This document shows positions 23,759-30,077 of a stretch of 49,341 nt of DNA, one piece after another; position 1 is the first letter of the stretch, and each line of letters begins with the position of its first letter. The DNA is from Geodermatophilus sp. DF01-2. Its GTDB lineage: Bacteria; Actinomycetota; Actinomycetes; Mycobacteriales; Geodermatophilaceae. The notes under the pieces were generated by a model. That model saw only the letters and a program-made list of their open reading frames with translations. It ran no database searches and had not been told where the DNA came from. Both the position numbers and the translations under genes were made by a program. The stretch lies in NCBI RefSeq assembly GCF_004571065.1, contig NZ_SPQN01000022.1, positions 1 to 49,341 of the forward strand, read 5' to 3'.

Positions 23759-24579
23759 TCCGTGCCTCCGCCGGTGAGCAGCGGCACTAAGTCATCCATG
23801 GTGACGGCGTGGAACAGGCCTGCGTCCAGGGAGCGGGTGCTGCGAAGGGCCAACCGGAAGTTCTCCAGGCGTCGCGCTGTCGGCAAGATCCAGATGATGC
23901 GTGGGAACAGTCCGGTCTCGGACTGCTCGGTACCGCTGGCCCGGTACTGGGCGTAGGCCTGGCACTGGCGAACGAGCGTCGGGATGCCCTCGGTGCCACG
24001 GTCGACCTCGATGAACCAGTGATCCTCGTAGGTGGCCGTTGCCGTGACCGCGAACAGGTCCGGCTTCAGTACCTGCCGGGTTCCCATCGGGTCGAGGTAG
24101 TGCCGCCAGCAGGTCGGCTCCAGCTCCAGGCTGAGCAGCTCCAGCTGCTGAGCCCGGACGGCGCCGAGCAGCGCCAGGCGGACGTCAGCGATGGCGAGGT
24201 AGTGACCGATGAAGGCGCCGCCGGGCTGACGGACGCGCACGGCGCTCCCGCGCCCTTCTCGCAAGCCCAGCAGCCGTTGGCCGGCGCTGGTGAGCATCCA
24301 GACCGACGTCGCCGACCCGCCACGCAGCCCGCCGACCCGGCGATCGAGTCGTTCGATGAGGTGATCGTCCTGCAGGCGGGCCAGCACGCGCCGACAAGTT
24401 CGCGCCGCAGAGATCGAGGAACGGTGGTCGGTGAACACCAACTGCTGGACGTGCTCGGTGGTCAAGAAACGGTGCCACTGCACGGTGCTGAGCACGTCAA
24501 TGTCGCGGGGACTCAGCCGTGCTGACAGCGCCTGGAGGCCCGACCGCCCGGGACCGCGGCGGCGTTCAGGACAGCTCAT
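23755..24579 (-). CDS. Replication-relaxation family protein
   Basis: This 274-residue protein has an N-terminal winged helix (residues about 20-100: LSPRDIDVLSTVQWHRFLTTEHVQQLVF in parts, then CRRVLARLQDDHLIERLDRR) and a C-terminal nuclease-like alpha/beta core (LKPDLFAVTATATYEDHWFIEVDRGTEGIPTLVRQ in parts). D-E-x-D-type acidic residues in PDLF and FIEVDRGT recall PD-(D/E)xK folds. The family is tied to plasmid nicking/relaxation and is common on actinobacterial elements next to VirD4-like ATPases. With no classical relaxase here, it is the best candidate for origin processing. ATGA overlaps join it to genes on both sides. Confidence 0.8.
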   Translation of the reverse strand: MSCPERRRGPGRSGLQALSARLSPRDIDVLSTVQWHRFLTTEHVQQLVFTDHRSSISAARTCRRVLARLQDDHLIERLDRRVGGLRGGSATSVWMLTSAGQRLLGLREGRGSAVRVRQPGGAFIGHYLAIADVRLALLGAVRAQQLELLSLELEPTCWRHYLDPMGTRQVLKPDLFAVTATATYEDHWFIEVDRGTEGIPTLVRQCQAYAQYRASGTEQSETGLFPRIIWILPTARRLENFRLALRSTRSLDAGLFHAVTMDDLVPLLTGGGTE

Positions 24580-24698
24580 GAGCGGCCTCCCGTGAAGCAG
24601 TCTTTCCGGGCAGTAGATGTGCCGGATTCGCCGCTGACCAGGCGGGTTGCCTCGGTAATCAGCGCTACGATCGGCAGCCCGATCGGTAGGCTGCTCAT
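24576..24698 (-). CDS. 40-residue small protein in the transfer operon
   Basis: ATG 24698 overlaps the coupling-ATPase stop (ATGA) and its own TGA overlaps the ATG of the replication-relaxation gene (ATGA). The protein begins MSSLPIGLPIVALITEATRL, an amphipathic to hydrophobic helix, and ends with a polar tail ARKDCFTGGRS. The double overlap is strong evidence that it is translated. It may be a membrane peptide or serve as a coupling leader. I do not recognise a family. Confidence 0.65.
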   Translation of the reverse strand: MSSLPIGLPIVALITEATRLVSGESGTSTARKDCFTGGRS

Positions 24699-26836
24699 GC
24701 GTCCCTCCGTGGCCGGCGACCGCTGTCGGATCGGGTGTCAGGTTGGTCGATTAGTTCGGCGAAGCTGGCCTCGACAGCTCCCACCGGCTGGCCGTAGCGC
24801 TCGGCGCTGACCCGGCGCAGCTCGCTCCCCTCGCTAGTCGCTGGGGATGGCGGCAACGTCCGACCGGAGGCGTAGCGCGTCACTCGTCCGCCGCCGAAGA
24901 GGGAGGCGTAGACCTCGTACTGGCCGAGCGCGGTGAAGTCCTCCGGTACGAGCTCGGGATGTCCCTTGGCCAGTTGGACGGCGTCCTCGGGCGACAGCTG
25001 GAAGCAGACATGGGAGCGGGCGTTGGCGAGCACAGCCGTGCGCATGGCCTGCGGCAGCTGGCCGAGGTACTGGTGCGCCAGGGTGAAGCCGACTCCCAGG
25101 CCGCGGGCCTGCGCCAAGGCGTCCCCGAGGTCCGTCGGGAGGTGCAGGTAGTCCTGTACCTCGTCGATGTAGACCATGACCGGGTGTCGCCGCTCGGCCG
25201 GGATCGCCGCCCGCGCCTGGGTGTATTGCCAGAGTCCGGAGACCACCATCGAGCCGAGCAGGCTGGCCGCCTCCGGTCCCATGACGCCGCTGCGCAGCGG
25301 CACGAGCAGAATCTTGCGTTCGGTGAAGACCTGCTGCAGCGAGAAGGCCGGTGTGCGCTGGCCAAGCACCGCCCGCAGGCTCGGGTGCAGCAGCCACTGA
25401 CGCAGCTTGTTCATGACGGGCGCGATGACAGCAGCTCGCTCGCCATCGCTGAGCCCCTCGTACCAACCCCAGAACGGACCAAGCCCGATCGGGTCATGCA
25501 GGCGCTGGGTGAGAGAGCGGCGGAAGCCGGGGTTCGTCAGTAGCAGCGGCAGCATGACCAGGCTGGCGTCGTCGCGGTGGCTCAGTGTCAGCAGGCAGGC
25601 GTGCAAGATGTCCTGCAGCCGCGGGCCCCACATCTCGGCGTAGAGCGCCTTGAAGACGCTCAGCACGTTGTCGGCGACCACTTCGGCCGACTGGCCCCTG
25701 CGCAGGAGCGGGTTGAAGCCAACCGGTCGACTGTCGGTGGGATCGAGCACGACGACGTCGCTCTGGCGGTGCTTCGGGATGCGCGCCAGGACGTCGTCGA
25801 CCAGATCGCCCTTGGGTTCGATGACCACGACTGCTCGGCCATCGGCGATGTCCTGCTCGATCAGCCGGCCCAGCAGGACTGACTTGCCGACACCGGTCGG
25901 CCCGACGACATGCAGGTGGTGCAGGGCCGCCCGGGCGGACAGGGTCAAGGCGTCCGATGCACCGGGGGCGGCCGCGGCGGCAACGACCCGCCCGCTCCGC
26001 TGCGCCGAGGGAACGGGGGCGAGCAGCCGAGGATGGGCCGGGGGCTGCCCGGGGAGGTCGTCGCTGCCCAGCGGCCAGGCAGTGAGGGCGAGAACCTCTC
26101 GGACGTTGAGACGGAGTGGCCATATCCACGGCGTGCGCACCAAGTTGAGTCGTGTCGGTGGCTCCAGGCGGAGCTGTAGCCGAATCCCGGGCGCCTCACT
26201 GATGCGCATCGCGGCCAGCAGCCCGAGCAGTAGTCGACGCCGGCCGCCCGGGGTCTGCGCAGAAGCGCCGAGCCGCACCGTGCAGGCGAAGCCGTGGTCG
26301 CTGAGCTTCTCCCGCAGAGCGGTTCGCTTCTCGCTGTCTAGCGTCCCATCCCGTCCGCGCCACAGCGCCTCGTACCAGGGCGCCACCGTCGATGACGAAC
26401 TGCGTGTCGCCACCGACAGGGGTACTCGCCGGGGCCCCAGGATGATCTGCACGACGAGCTGTTCACCCGCGTGCACGGAGGTCAGCGCCCCGAGTGCGGC
26501 CCGGATGACGGGCTCGGGATCTCCGCGGCCGATCGCTCGATGCCGCGTCGTGGCCCACAGGCGTGCCGCCGTCTGTACGGGTTTCCGCTCTCGGGCGGGC
26601 AGTAGAAGAGCGCCAGACGTTGACTCCGTCAGCACAGCGGTGACGTCGTCGAAATCCGACGTCTTCGCGCCGATCAGGTACCGGACGGACGTCCCCTCTG
26701 CACGGGCCTCCAATACCAGCTTCGGGCTGCGCTGGTCGGTCGCCCACCGGCGCAGCACACCCAAGGCCATGTCGGGTGTCAGCGGTCGGTGCCACACCAG
26801 AAGCCGCCAGGTCAGGGAGTCGGCGGGGGCGCTCAT
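24695..26836 (-). CDS. VirD4/HerA-like conjugative coupling ATPase
   Basis: A 713-residue ATPase. A long N-terminal region (about 1-290) without clear membrane helices precedes the motor domain: Walker A GPTGVGKSVL near residue 310, VVVIEPKGDLVDDVL, VLDPTDSRPVGFNPLL, Walker B VYIDEVQDYL near 554 and the AHQYLGQLP motif that follows in TraG/VirD4 proteins. Such proteins bring DNA to a secretion channel. Cytosolic, DUF87-type members are typical of actinobacterial mobile elements. It overlaps a small upstream gene and a 40-residue downstream gene, both by ATGA. Confidence 0.87.
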   Translation of the reverse strand: MSAPADSLTWRLLVWHRPLTPDMALGVLRRWATDQRSPKLVLEARAEGTSVRYLIGAKTSDFDDVTAVLTESTSGALLLPARERKPVQTAARLWATTRHRAIGRGDPEPVIRAALGALTSVHAGEQLVVQIILGPRRVPLSVATRSSSSTVAPWYEALWRGRDGTLDSEKRTALREKLSDHGFACTVRLGASAQTPGGRRRLLLGLLAAMRISEAPGIRLQLRLEPPTRLNLVRTPWIWPLRLNVREVLALTAWPLGSDDLPGQPPAHPRLLAPVPSAQRSGRVVAAAAAPGASDALTLSARAALHHLHVVGPTGVGKSVLLGRLIEQDIADGRAVVVIEPKGDLVDDVLARIPKHRQSDVVVLDPTDSRPVGFNPLLRRGQSAEVVADNVLSVFKALYAEMWGPRLQDILHACLLTLSHRDDASLVMLPLLLTNPGFRRSLTQRLHDPIGLGPFWGWYEGLSDGERAAVIAPVMNKLRQWLLHPSLRAVLGQRTPAFSLQQVFTERKILLVPLRSGVMGPEAASLLGSMVVSGLWQYTQARAAIPAERRHPVMVYIDEVQDYLHLPTDLGDALAQARGLGVGFTLAHQYLGQLPQAMRTAVLANARSHVCFQLSPEDAVQLAKGHPELVPEDFTALGQYEVYASLFGGGRVTRYASGRTLPPSPATSEGSELRRVSAERYGQPVGAVEASFAELIDQPDTRSDSGRRPRRDA

Positions 26837-27060
26837 GAGTCCGTCCCGTCTGTCTCGTCTGCGTCCGGTGGTGCGCTATCGGGCTCGGTGGGCTCGGTGG
26901 CCGCCTGCTTCTCGGCCGCTGCAGCGGCTTCGTCGGCGGCTTGCATGAGCAAGGCCTTGGCGAGCGTGTGCAGATCGGGCGGGTTGCGGCGAACCGCGCG
27001 GGCATTAATTCGTCGTCGCCGATCACCTCCCTGATTGGTATTTCGATACGTTCTTGACAT
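26833..27060 (-). CDS. Small acidic-tailed protein leading the transfer operon
   Basis: A 75-residue protein from ATG 27060, preceded by AAAGGAGGG. The N-terminal third is basic (MSRTYRNTNQGGDRRRRINAR), the middle is an Ala-rich helix (LHTLAKALLMQAADEAAAAAEK) and the tail is acidic. It is the first gene of the transfer operon, overlaps the coupling ATPase (ATGA) and sits right behind the two operator copies. Charge polarity suggests a nucleic-acid-binding or adaptor protein. The family is unknown. Confidence 0.7.
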   Translation of the reverse strand: MSRTYRNTNQGGDRRRRINARAVRRNPPDLHTLAKALLMQAADEAAAAAEKQAATEPTEPDSAPPDADETDGTDS

Positions 27061-27098
27061 AGCTCCGCCCTCCTTTCCGCTCGATTGGTTGAGTGAAA

Positions 27099-27149
27099 TG
27101 CTGCAAACTTGCAACAGTAAGAACTACTATCTGCTGCAAATATGCAGCA
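27099..27149. promoter_or_regulatory. Element operators, sites 2 and 3, with the transfer promoter
   Basis: TGCTGCAAACTTGCAACA (27099-27116) and TGCTGCAAATATGCAGCA (27132-27149) are near-copies of the site before the repressor gene; their starts are 33 bases apart, about three helical turns. On the minus strand, TTGACT lies just before site 3 and GATAGT 17 bases later, so the operator fills the promoter spacer. This is a classic repression layout. TTTCACAACAG at 27168-27178 matches TTCCACAACAG near site 1. Confidence 0.7.
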
Positions 27150-27268
27150 GTCAACGAGATGCGACGATTTCACAACAGCGACCGGAAGGCCGGCACTTCC
27201 GACTGCTCGCGGTTTACTGACGTACTTGCTGCTACACCGGAGCGAGCCCCCTTATGGCTGGATGCCGG

Positions 27269-27460
27269 TCACCAGCCGCGAGACCGGTTGTAGTAGCGCC
27301 AGACACACCACCCAATGACCATGACCCCAGCGACAACGGCGAGTACCGGGAGGGCCTCGAGCAGGAAGCCAGCTGCTAGCTGAAGAGCCACGGAGGCCGC
27401 CAGCACCGCGAACGCGAAGCTCACGATGCTGGCGCCCCATGACCGCGGCGGCTCACTCAC
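27269..27460 (-). CDS. Small two-helix membrane protein
   Basis: This 63-residue protein has two hydrophobic segments (SIVSFAFAVLAASVALQLAA and VLAVVAGVMVIGWCVW) with a short turn and a basic tail (RYYNRSRGW). It overlaps the stop of the preceding gene (ATGA) and so belongs to the same minus-strand operon (28572-27269). It may be a membrane part of the transfer apparatus or an entry-exclusion factor. There is no recognised family. Confidence 0.65.
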   Translation of the reverse strand: MSEPPRSWGASIVSFAFAVLAASVALQLAAGFLLEALPVLAVVAGVMVIGWCVWRYYNRSRGW

Positions 27461-28017
27461 GCTGCTGCGAGCCCCGGTAGCACGAGCTGACTGCGCTGAG
27501 GACTGACGTCTCCCCGGATCTCCATCAGGAGGGCGTGCTCCATGCCCTCGTTCAGGCAGCGCTCCACGAACTGTCGCTGATCAACCGGGAACCGCTTTCC
27601 GATCGCGATCAGGTGGACCTGGCCGACCAGGTCGGCGTGGAACATCCGGTACTCCAGCGAGTCCTGGCCGAAGCCGGCCTTCTCCAGCGCTGCCAGATGG
27701 ATCATCGCCAGCTGGAGCTCCTGCGGGGGACTGAAATCCAGCCCCCGCAGGACGTGCAACACGTCATGCCAGAATCGCAGGGCCAGATTCACCTCGCACG
27801 AGGCGTAGATGACCGACTCGGTGTTCTCGTTGCTGACCGGCAACGACTCCCCGGTCTGCAGCGAGTGGTGAACCGCCCGCCGCAACTGCGGGTAGACGCT
27901 CGGGGCGTCCGCCCGCCCGTCCCAGGCGAAGCCGACGACTTCACTCGTGGCAGACGCCGCGTGCAGGATGAACTCACTCAGCTGCTGGCCGGCCCGTTGC
28001 TGGCGGACGGCGCTCAC
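27457..28017 (-). CDS. Hypothetical helical protein of the mobile element
   Basis: A 186-residue, mostly helical soluble protein: FILHAASATSEVVGFAWDG, YPQLRRAVHHSLQTGES, ASCEVNLALRFWHDVLHVLRG and FPVDQRQFVERCLNEGMEHALLME. No catalytic motif is visible to me. It starts at ATG 28017, overlapping the upstream membrane gene, and is overlapped by the downstream 63-residue membrane gene. Tight coupling with two small membrane proteins suggests a complex at the membrane. Confidence 0.75.
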   Translation of the reverse strand: MSAVRQQRAGQQLSEFILHAASATSEVVGFAWDGRADAPSVYPQLRRAVHHSLQTGESLPVSNENTESVIYASCEVNLALRFWHDVLHVLRGLDFSPPQELQLAMIHLAALEKAGFGQDSLEYRMFHADLVGQVHLIAIGKRFPVDQRQFVERCLNEGMEHALLMEIRGDVSPQRSQLVLPGLAAA

Positions 28018-28238
28018 CGGTGACCGCCTGACCCCGGACGCTGTTCGTAACGGCGAGCAGTGGTCCGCATCGCTCGGATGGTGTCGTGGGTCTGCGTCCG
28101 CATGCGCTGCTCGGCTATGAGCTGCCGCCGGACGTTGTCGAGCGCACGACGATCCCTGGCGAGCAGGGCGCCTCTCGCCCAGAGTCCGACGAACACGCCG
28201 ATGACGAGCACACCCAAGATGACAAGGATCAGCGTCAT
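28014..28238 (-). CDS. Small membrane-anchored protein (LIAEQRM type)
   Basis: A 74-residue protein with one N-terminal membrane helix (MTLILVILGVLVIGVFVGLW), then a long charged helix DRRALDNVRRQLIAEQRMRTQ (21 residues, shown without the final T) and a basic tail. It is predicted to be a membrane-tethered coiled coil. ATG 28238 is chosen since the hydrophobic helix should be N-terminal. A similar TM-plus-LMAEQRM protein may be encoded at 29518-29772. It starts 4 bases after the upstream stop. Confidence 0.7.
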   Translation of the reverse strand: MTLILVILGVLVIGVFVGLWARGALLARDRRALDNVRRQLIAEQRMRTQTHDTIRAMRTTARRYEQRPGSGGHR

Positions 28239-28242
28239 CGGG

Positions 28243-28572
28243 TCACCGTCGCCGCATATCGCGCCGCAGGTCGGCCACGGCATCGCTCATGGCGAGCGCG
28301 TGATCGTCTGCGAGCATGGCCAGCCGGCCCGACGCTTCCGGGACGAGCTGCTCCAGCTGCCGCTGGACCTGTGCCACCCGGACCATGTTGCTCATGGCAC
28401 TGCCCGTTGCGGTGGTCAGGGCATCGATCTTGGCCATGACGACGTCGGTGTCGACGTCGATTTTGGCAATGCGGGCTTGGCCGCCGACGTGGTGCCGGCT
28501 GACCGTGCGGGCGGCGAGGCGTACATCGCTGGGCACGAGCTCGCTGCTGCGGTAGAGGCTGACGTCCTTCAC
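28243..28572 (-). CDS. Hypothetical protein, first gene of a small membrane operon
   Basis: A 109-residue protein starting at GTG 28572 with AAGGAGAG about 7 bases upstream. Residues 1-40 include SDVRLAARTVSRHHVGGQARIAKIDVD (in parts). The rest is helical heptad-like sequence (VVMAKIDALTTATGSAMSNMVRVAQVQRQLEQL in parts) suggesting a coiled coil. Family and function are unknown. It is divergent from the gene at 28697; the 124-base gap between them must hold both promoters. Confidence 0.7.
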   Translation of the reverse strand: MKDVSLYRSSELVPSDVRLAARTVSRHHVGGQARIAKIDVDTDVVMAKIDALTTATGSAMSNMVRVAQVQRQLEQLVPEASGRLAMLADDHALAMSDAVADLRRDMRRR

Positions 28573-28696
28573 GGTGACTCTCCTTGACTCCCACCCCGCC
28601 GTTCGGGGCGATGTCAGGAGTTCAGCGCTGCGCGGAGGGGATGCGCAGGGTGAAAAACTGGGGGAGTTCTCACCACCAGGCAGCGAGGAGGCATCG

Positions 28697-29476
28697 GTGC
28701 CCATCCCTCCGCCACCAGTCTCCGAGCGGCCACCCGAGCCGGAAGTCATCGCCAAGGCGCTGGGCCGGATCGTCCGGCGGGGTCTCCCCGTGACGCCGGG
28801 CACGGCAGACGACGACCTCCTGGCGCTCCGTGGGGTCTGGGCCCGCTCGATCGACCCGGATGACCGCGCCTACCGGGTGCAAGGGTTAGACCGGCTGCTG
28901 CGCGAGCTGTTGACCGACTATCCCGACGACGAGCTTCGCTCGGCCGCGCAGGTGCTGTTCGGCATGGCGCCCGGCAGCCGCGGCACGACGCTCACGAAGC
29001 GGCTAGAGCGCGTCGCGCAGGAGCAGTCGTACACGTTCGACCACGTACGCCAGGACATCCAGAAAAAGATCGTCCAGCAGGTTGCCTGGCTCGTGCACGT
29101 CGACAGCCAGACCTACACGCCCAGGGGTCGGGGCGTGCCGCCACCACTGGCTGTCTCCGGGGACACGCCGCAGATCGCCCCCGAAGACCTGCAGACTCGG
29201 GAGCGCCTGGAGCACGAGGTCGCGCTGTCGCACCTGTGGGCGCTCGTGTACGCCCTGCGTGCCGAGATCCTGACGGTAGAGCGTCACACACGGTTTCAGG
29301 ACGAAGAAGGCGCCGAGCAGCGGCTCGACGTGGCGCGGCAGCGCCGGGACCGCCTGGTCGCCTCGCTGGGCCAGTCGATCGAGGACTACGTGGAGCGCTG
29401 GGGCGAACGCATCACCCACGGGGAGGCCGAGTTCGACGCTCGTCGGCTCGTCAGGCTCGCCGGATGGCGCGGATAG
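28697..29476 (+). CDS. Hypothetical helical protein at the element's right part
   Basis: A 259-residue protein; I prefer GTG 28697, which has AGGAGG five to six bases upstream, over more distal starts reaching 28574. A Pro-rich head (VPIPPPPVSERPPEPE) leads into an all-helical protein with YRVQGLDRLLRELLTDY, FDHVRQDIQKKIVQQVAWLVHVD in part, and ALSHLWALVYALRAEILTVERH in part. No enzymatic motif is seen. The middle segment (GTTLTKRLERVAQEQSYT) could be a DNA-binding HTH. It is the last clearly intact gene of the element. Confidence 0.7.
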   Translation: MPIPPPPVSERPPEPEVIAKALGRIVRRGLPVTPGTADDDLLALRGVWARSIDPDDRAYRVQGLDRLLRELLTDYPDDELRSAAQVLFGMAPGSRGTTLTKRLERVAQEQSYTFDHVRQDIQKKIVQQVAWLVHVDSQTYTPRGRGVPPPLAVSGDTPQIAPEDLQTRERLEHEVALSHLWALVYALRAEILTVERHTRFQDEEGAEQRLDVARQRRDRLVASLGQSIEDYVERWGERITHGEAEFDARRLVRLAGWRG

Positions 29477-29517
29477 AAGAGACGCAGTCAGATGTGGTGG
29501 GGAAGCCGACCAGCTCG

Positions 29518-29772
29518 CTACTGCCTCGCCATCAGCTGGCGGGCGTCATGGCCGGCCGCCCGGGGTTGTCCGCCAGCTGAGGCGCGGGCGGCGGCCTGCA
29601 TCCGCTGTTCGGCCATGAGCGGGCTGCTGAGCCGGTCGAGAAGCCGGCGGTTGCCGATGATGACAACGCCCCCCGCGCATAAGCCCGATGGCAAGGCAGC
29701 GATGAGTACGCCCAGCCAGCGCGCCGGGCGTCGGCGGGTAGCAGGGGAACGCAGCCATAAGCGTGATAGCAC
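29518..29772 (-). CDS. Possible small membrane protein, distant relative of the 28014 gene
   Basis: An 84-residue frame with one membrane segment (WLGVLIAALPSGLCAGGVVII) followed by NRRLLDRL and LMAEQRMQAAARASA. The layout (TM helix, then R-L-D..., L(M/I)AEQRM) mirrors the protein at 28014-28238 (DRRALDNV, LIAEQRM). It may be a diverged duplicate or a decaying copy. The start codon is uncertain and no ribosome site is clear. Confidence 0.4.
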   Translation of the reverse strand: MLSRLWLRSPATRRRPARWLGVLIAALPSGLCAGGVVIIGNRRLLDRLSSPLMAEQRMQAAARASAGGQPRAAGHDARQLMARQ

Positions 29773-29794
29773 CGACTTGCCCTACGCTGCGGCC

Positions 29795-30026
29795 ATGACG
29801 CGGGTGTGCTACCCCGAGGCCCGCGCGGACTACTTGATCGACTACGGCCACAGCACCGCACAAGCCTACTCGGGTGATCTTGAGTACCTGTACGACTGGG
29901 TGTGAGGCCAAGGATCTGGACTTATTCGAGCTGACGGAGCAGCAGTTCTGGTACCAGGCGCTCCTGCGGCGGCGCTCACAGCCGCAGCTCCGACCGCCGT
30001 CCGATGACCGTCCCGTCCAACATTAA
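29795..30026 (+). pseudogene. Frameshifted N-terminal remnant of a tyrosine recombinase
   Basis: From ATG 29795 the frame reads ARADYLIDYGHSTAQAYSGD then LEYLYDWV and stops at 29903-29905. The next frame continues as EAKDLDLFELTEQQFWYQAL from 29904. Joined, this is the SAM-like core-binding domain of XerC/D-type integrases (S..T..AY..DL..L..W....G..L..L....). The catalytic domain is missing: only upstream low-GC sequence of the next gene follows. So this is a scar of an older integrase, frameshifted once and truncated. Confidence 0.6.
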
Positions 30027-30077
30027 CGGGCCTACCAGTTTGCATTTCGCAGCAATCAGTAGCGAAGGAGCAGCGGC

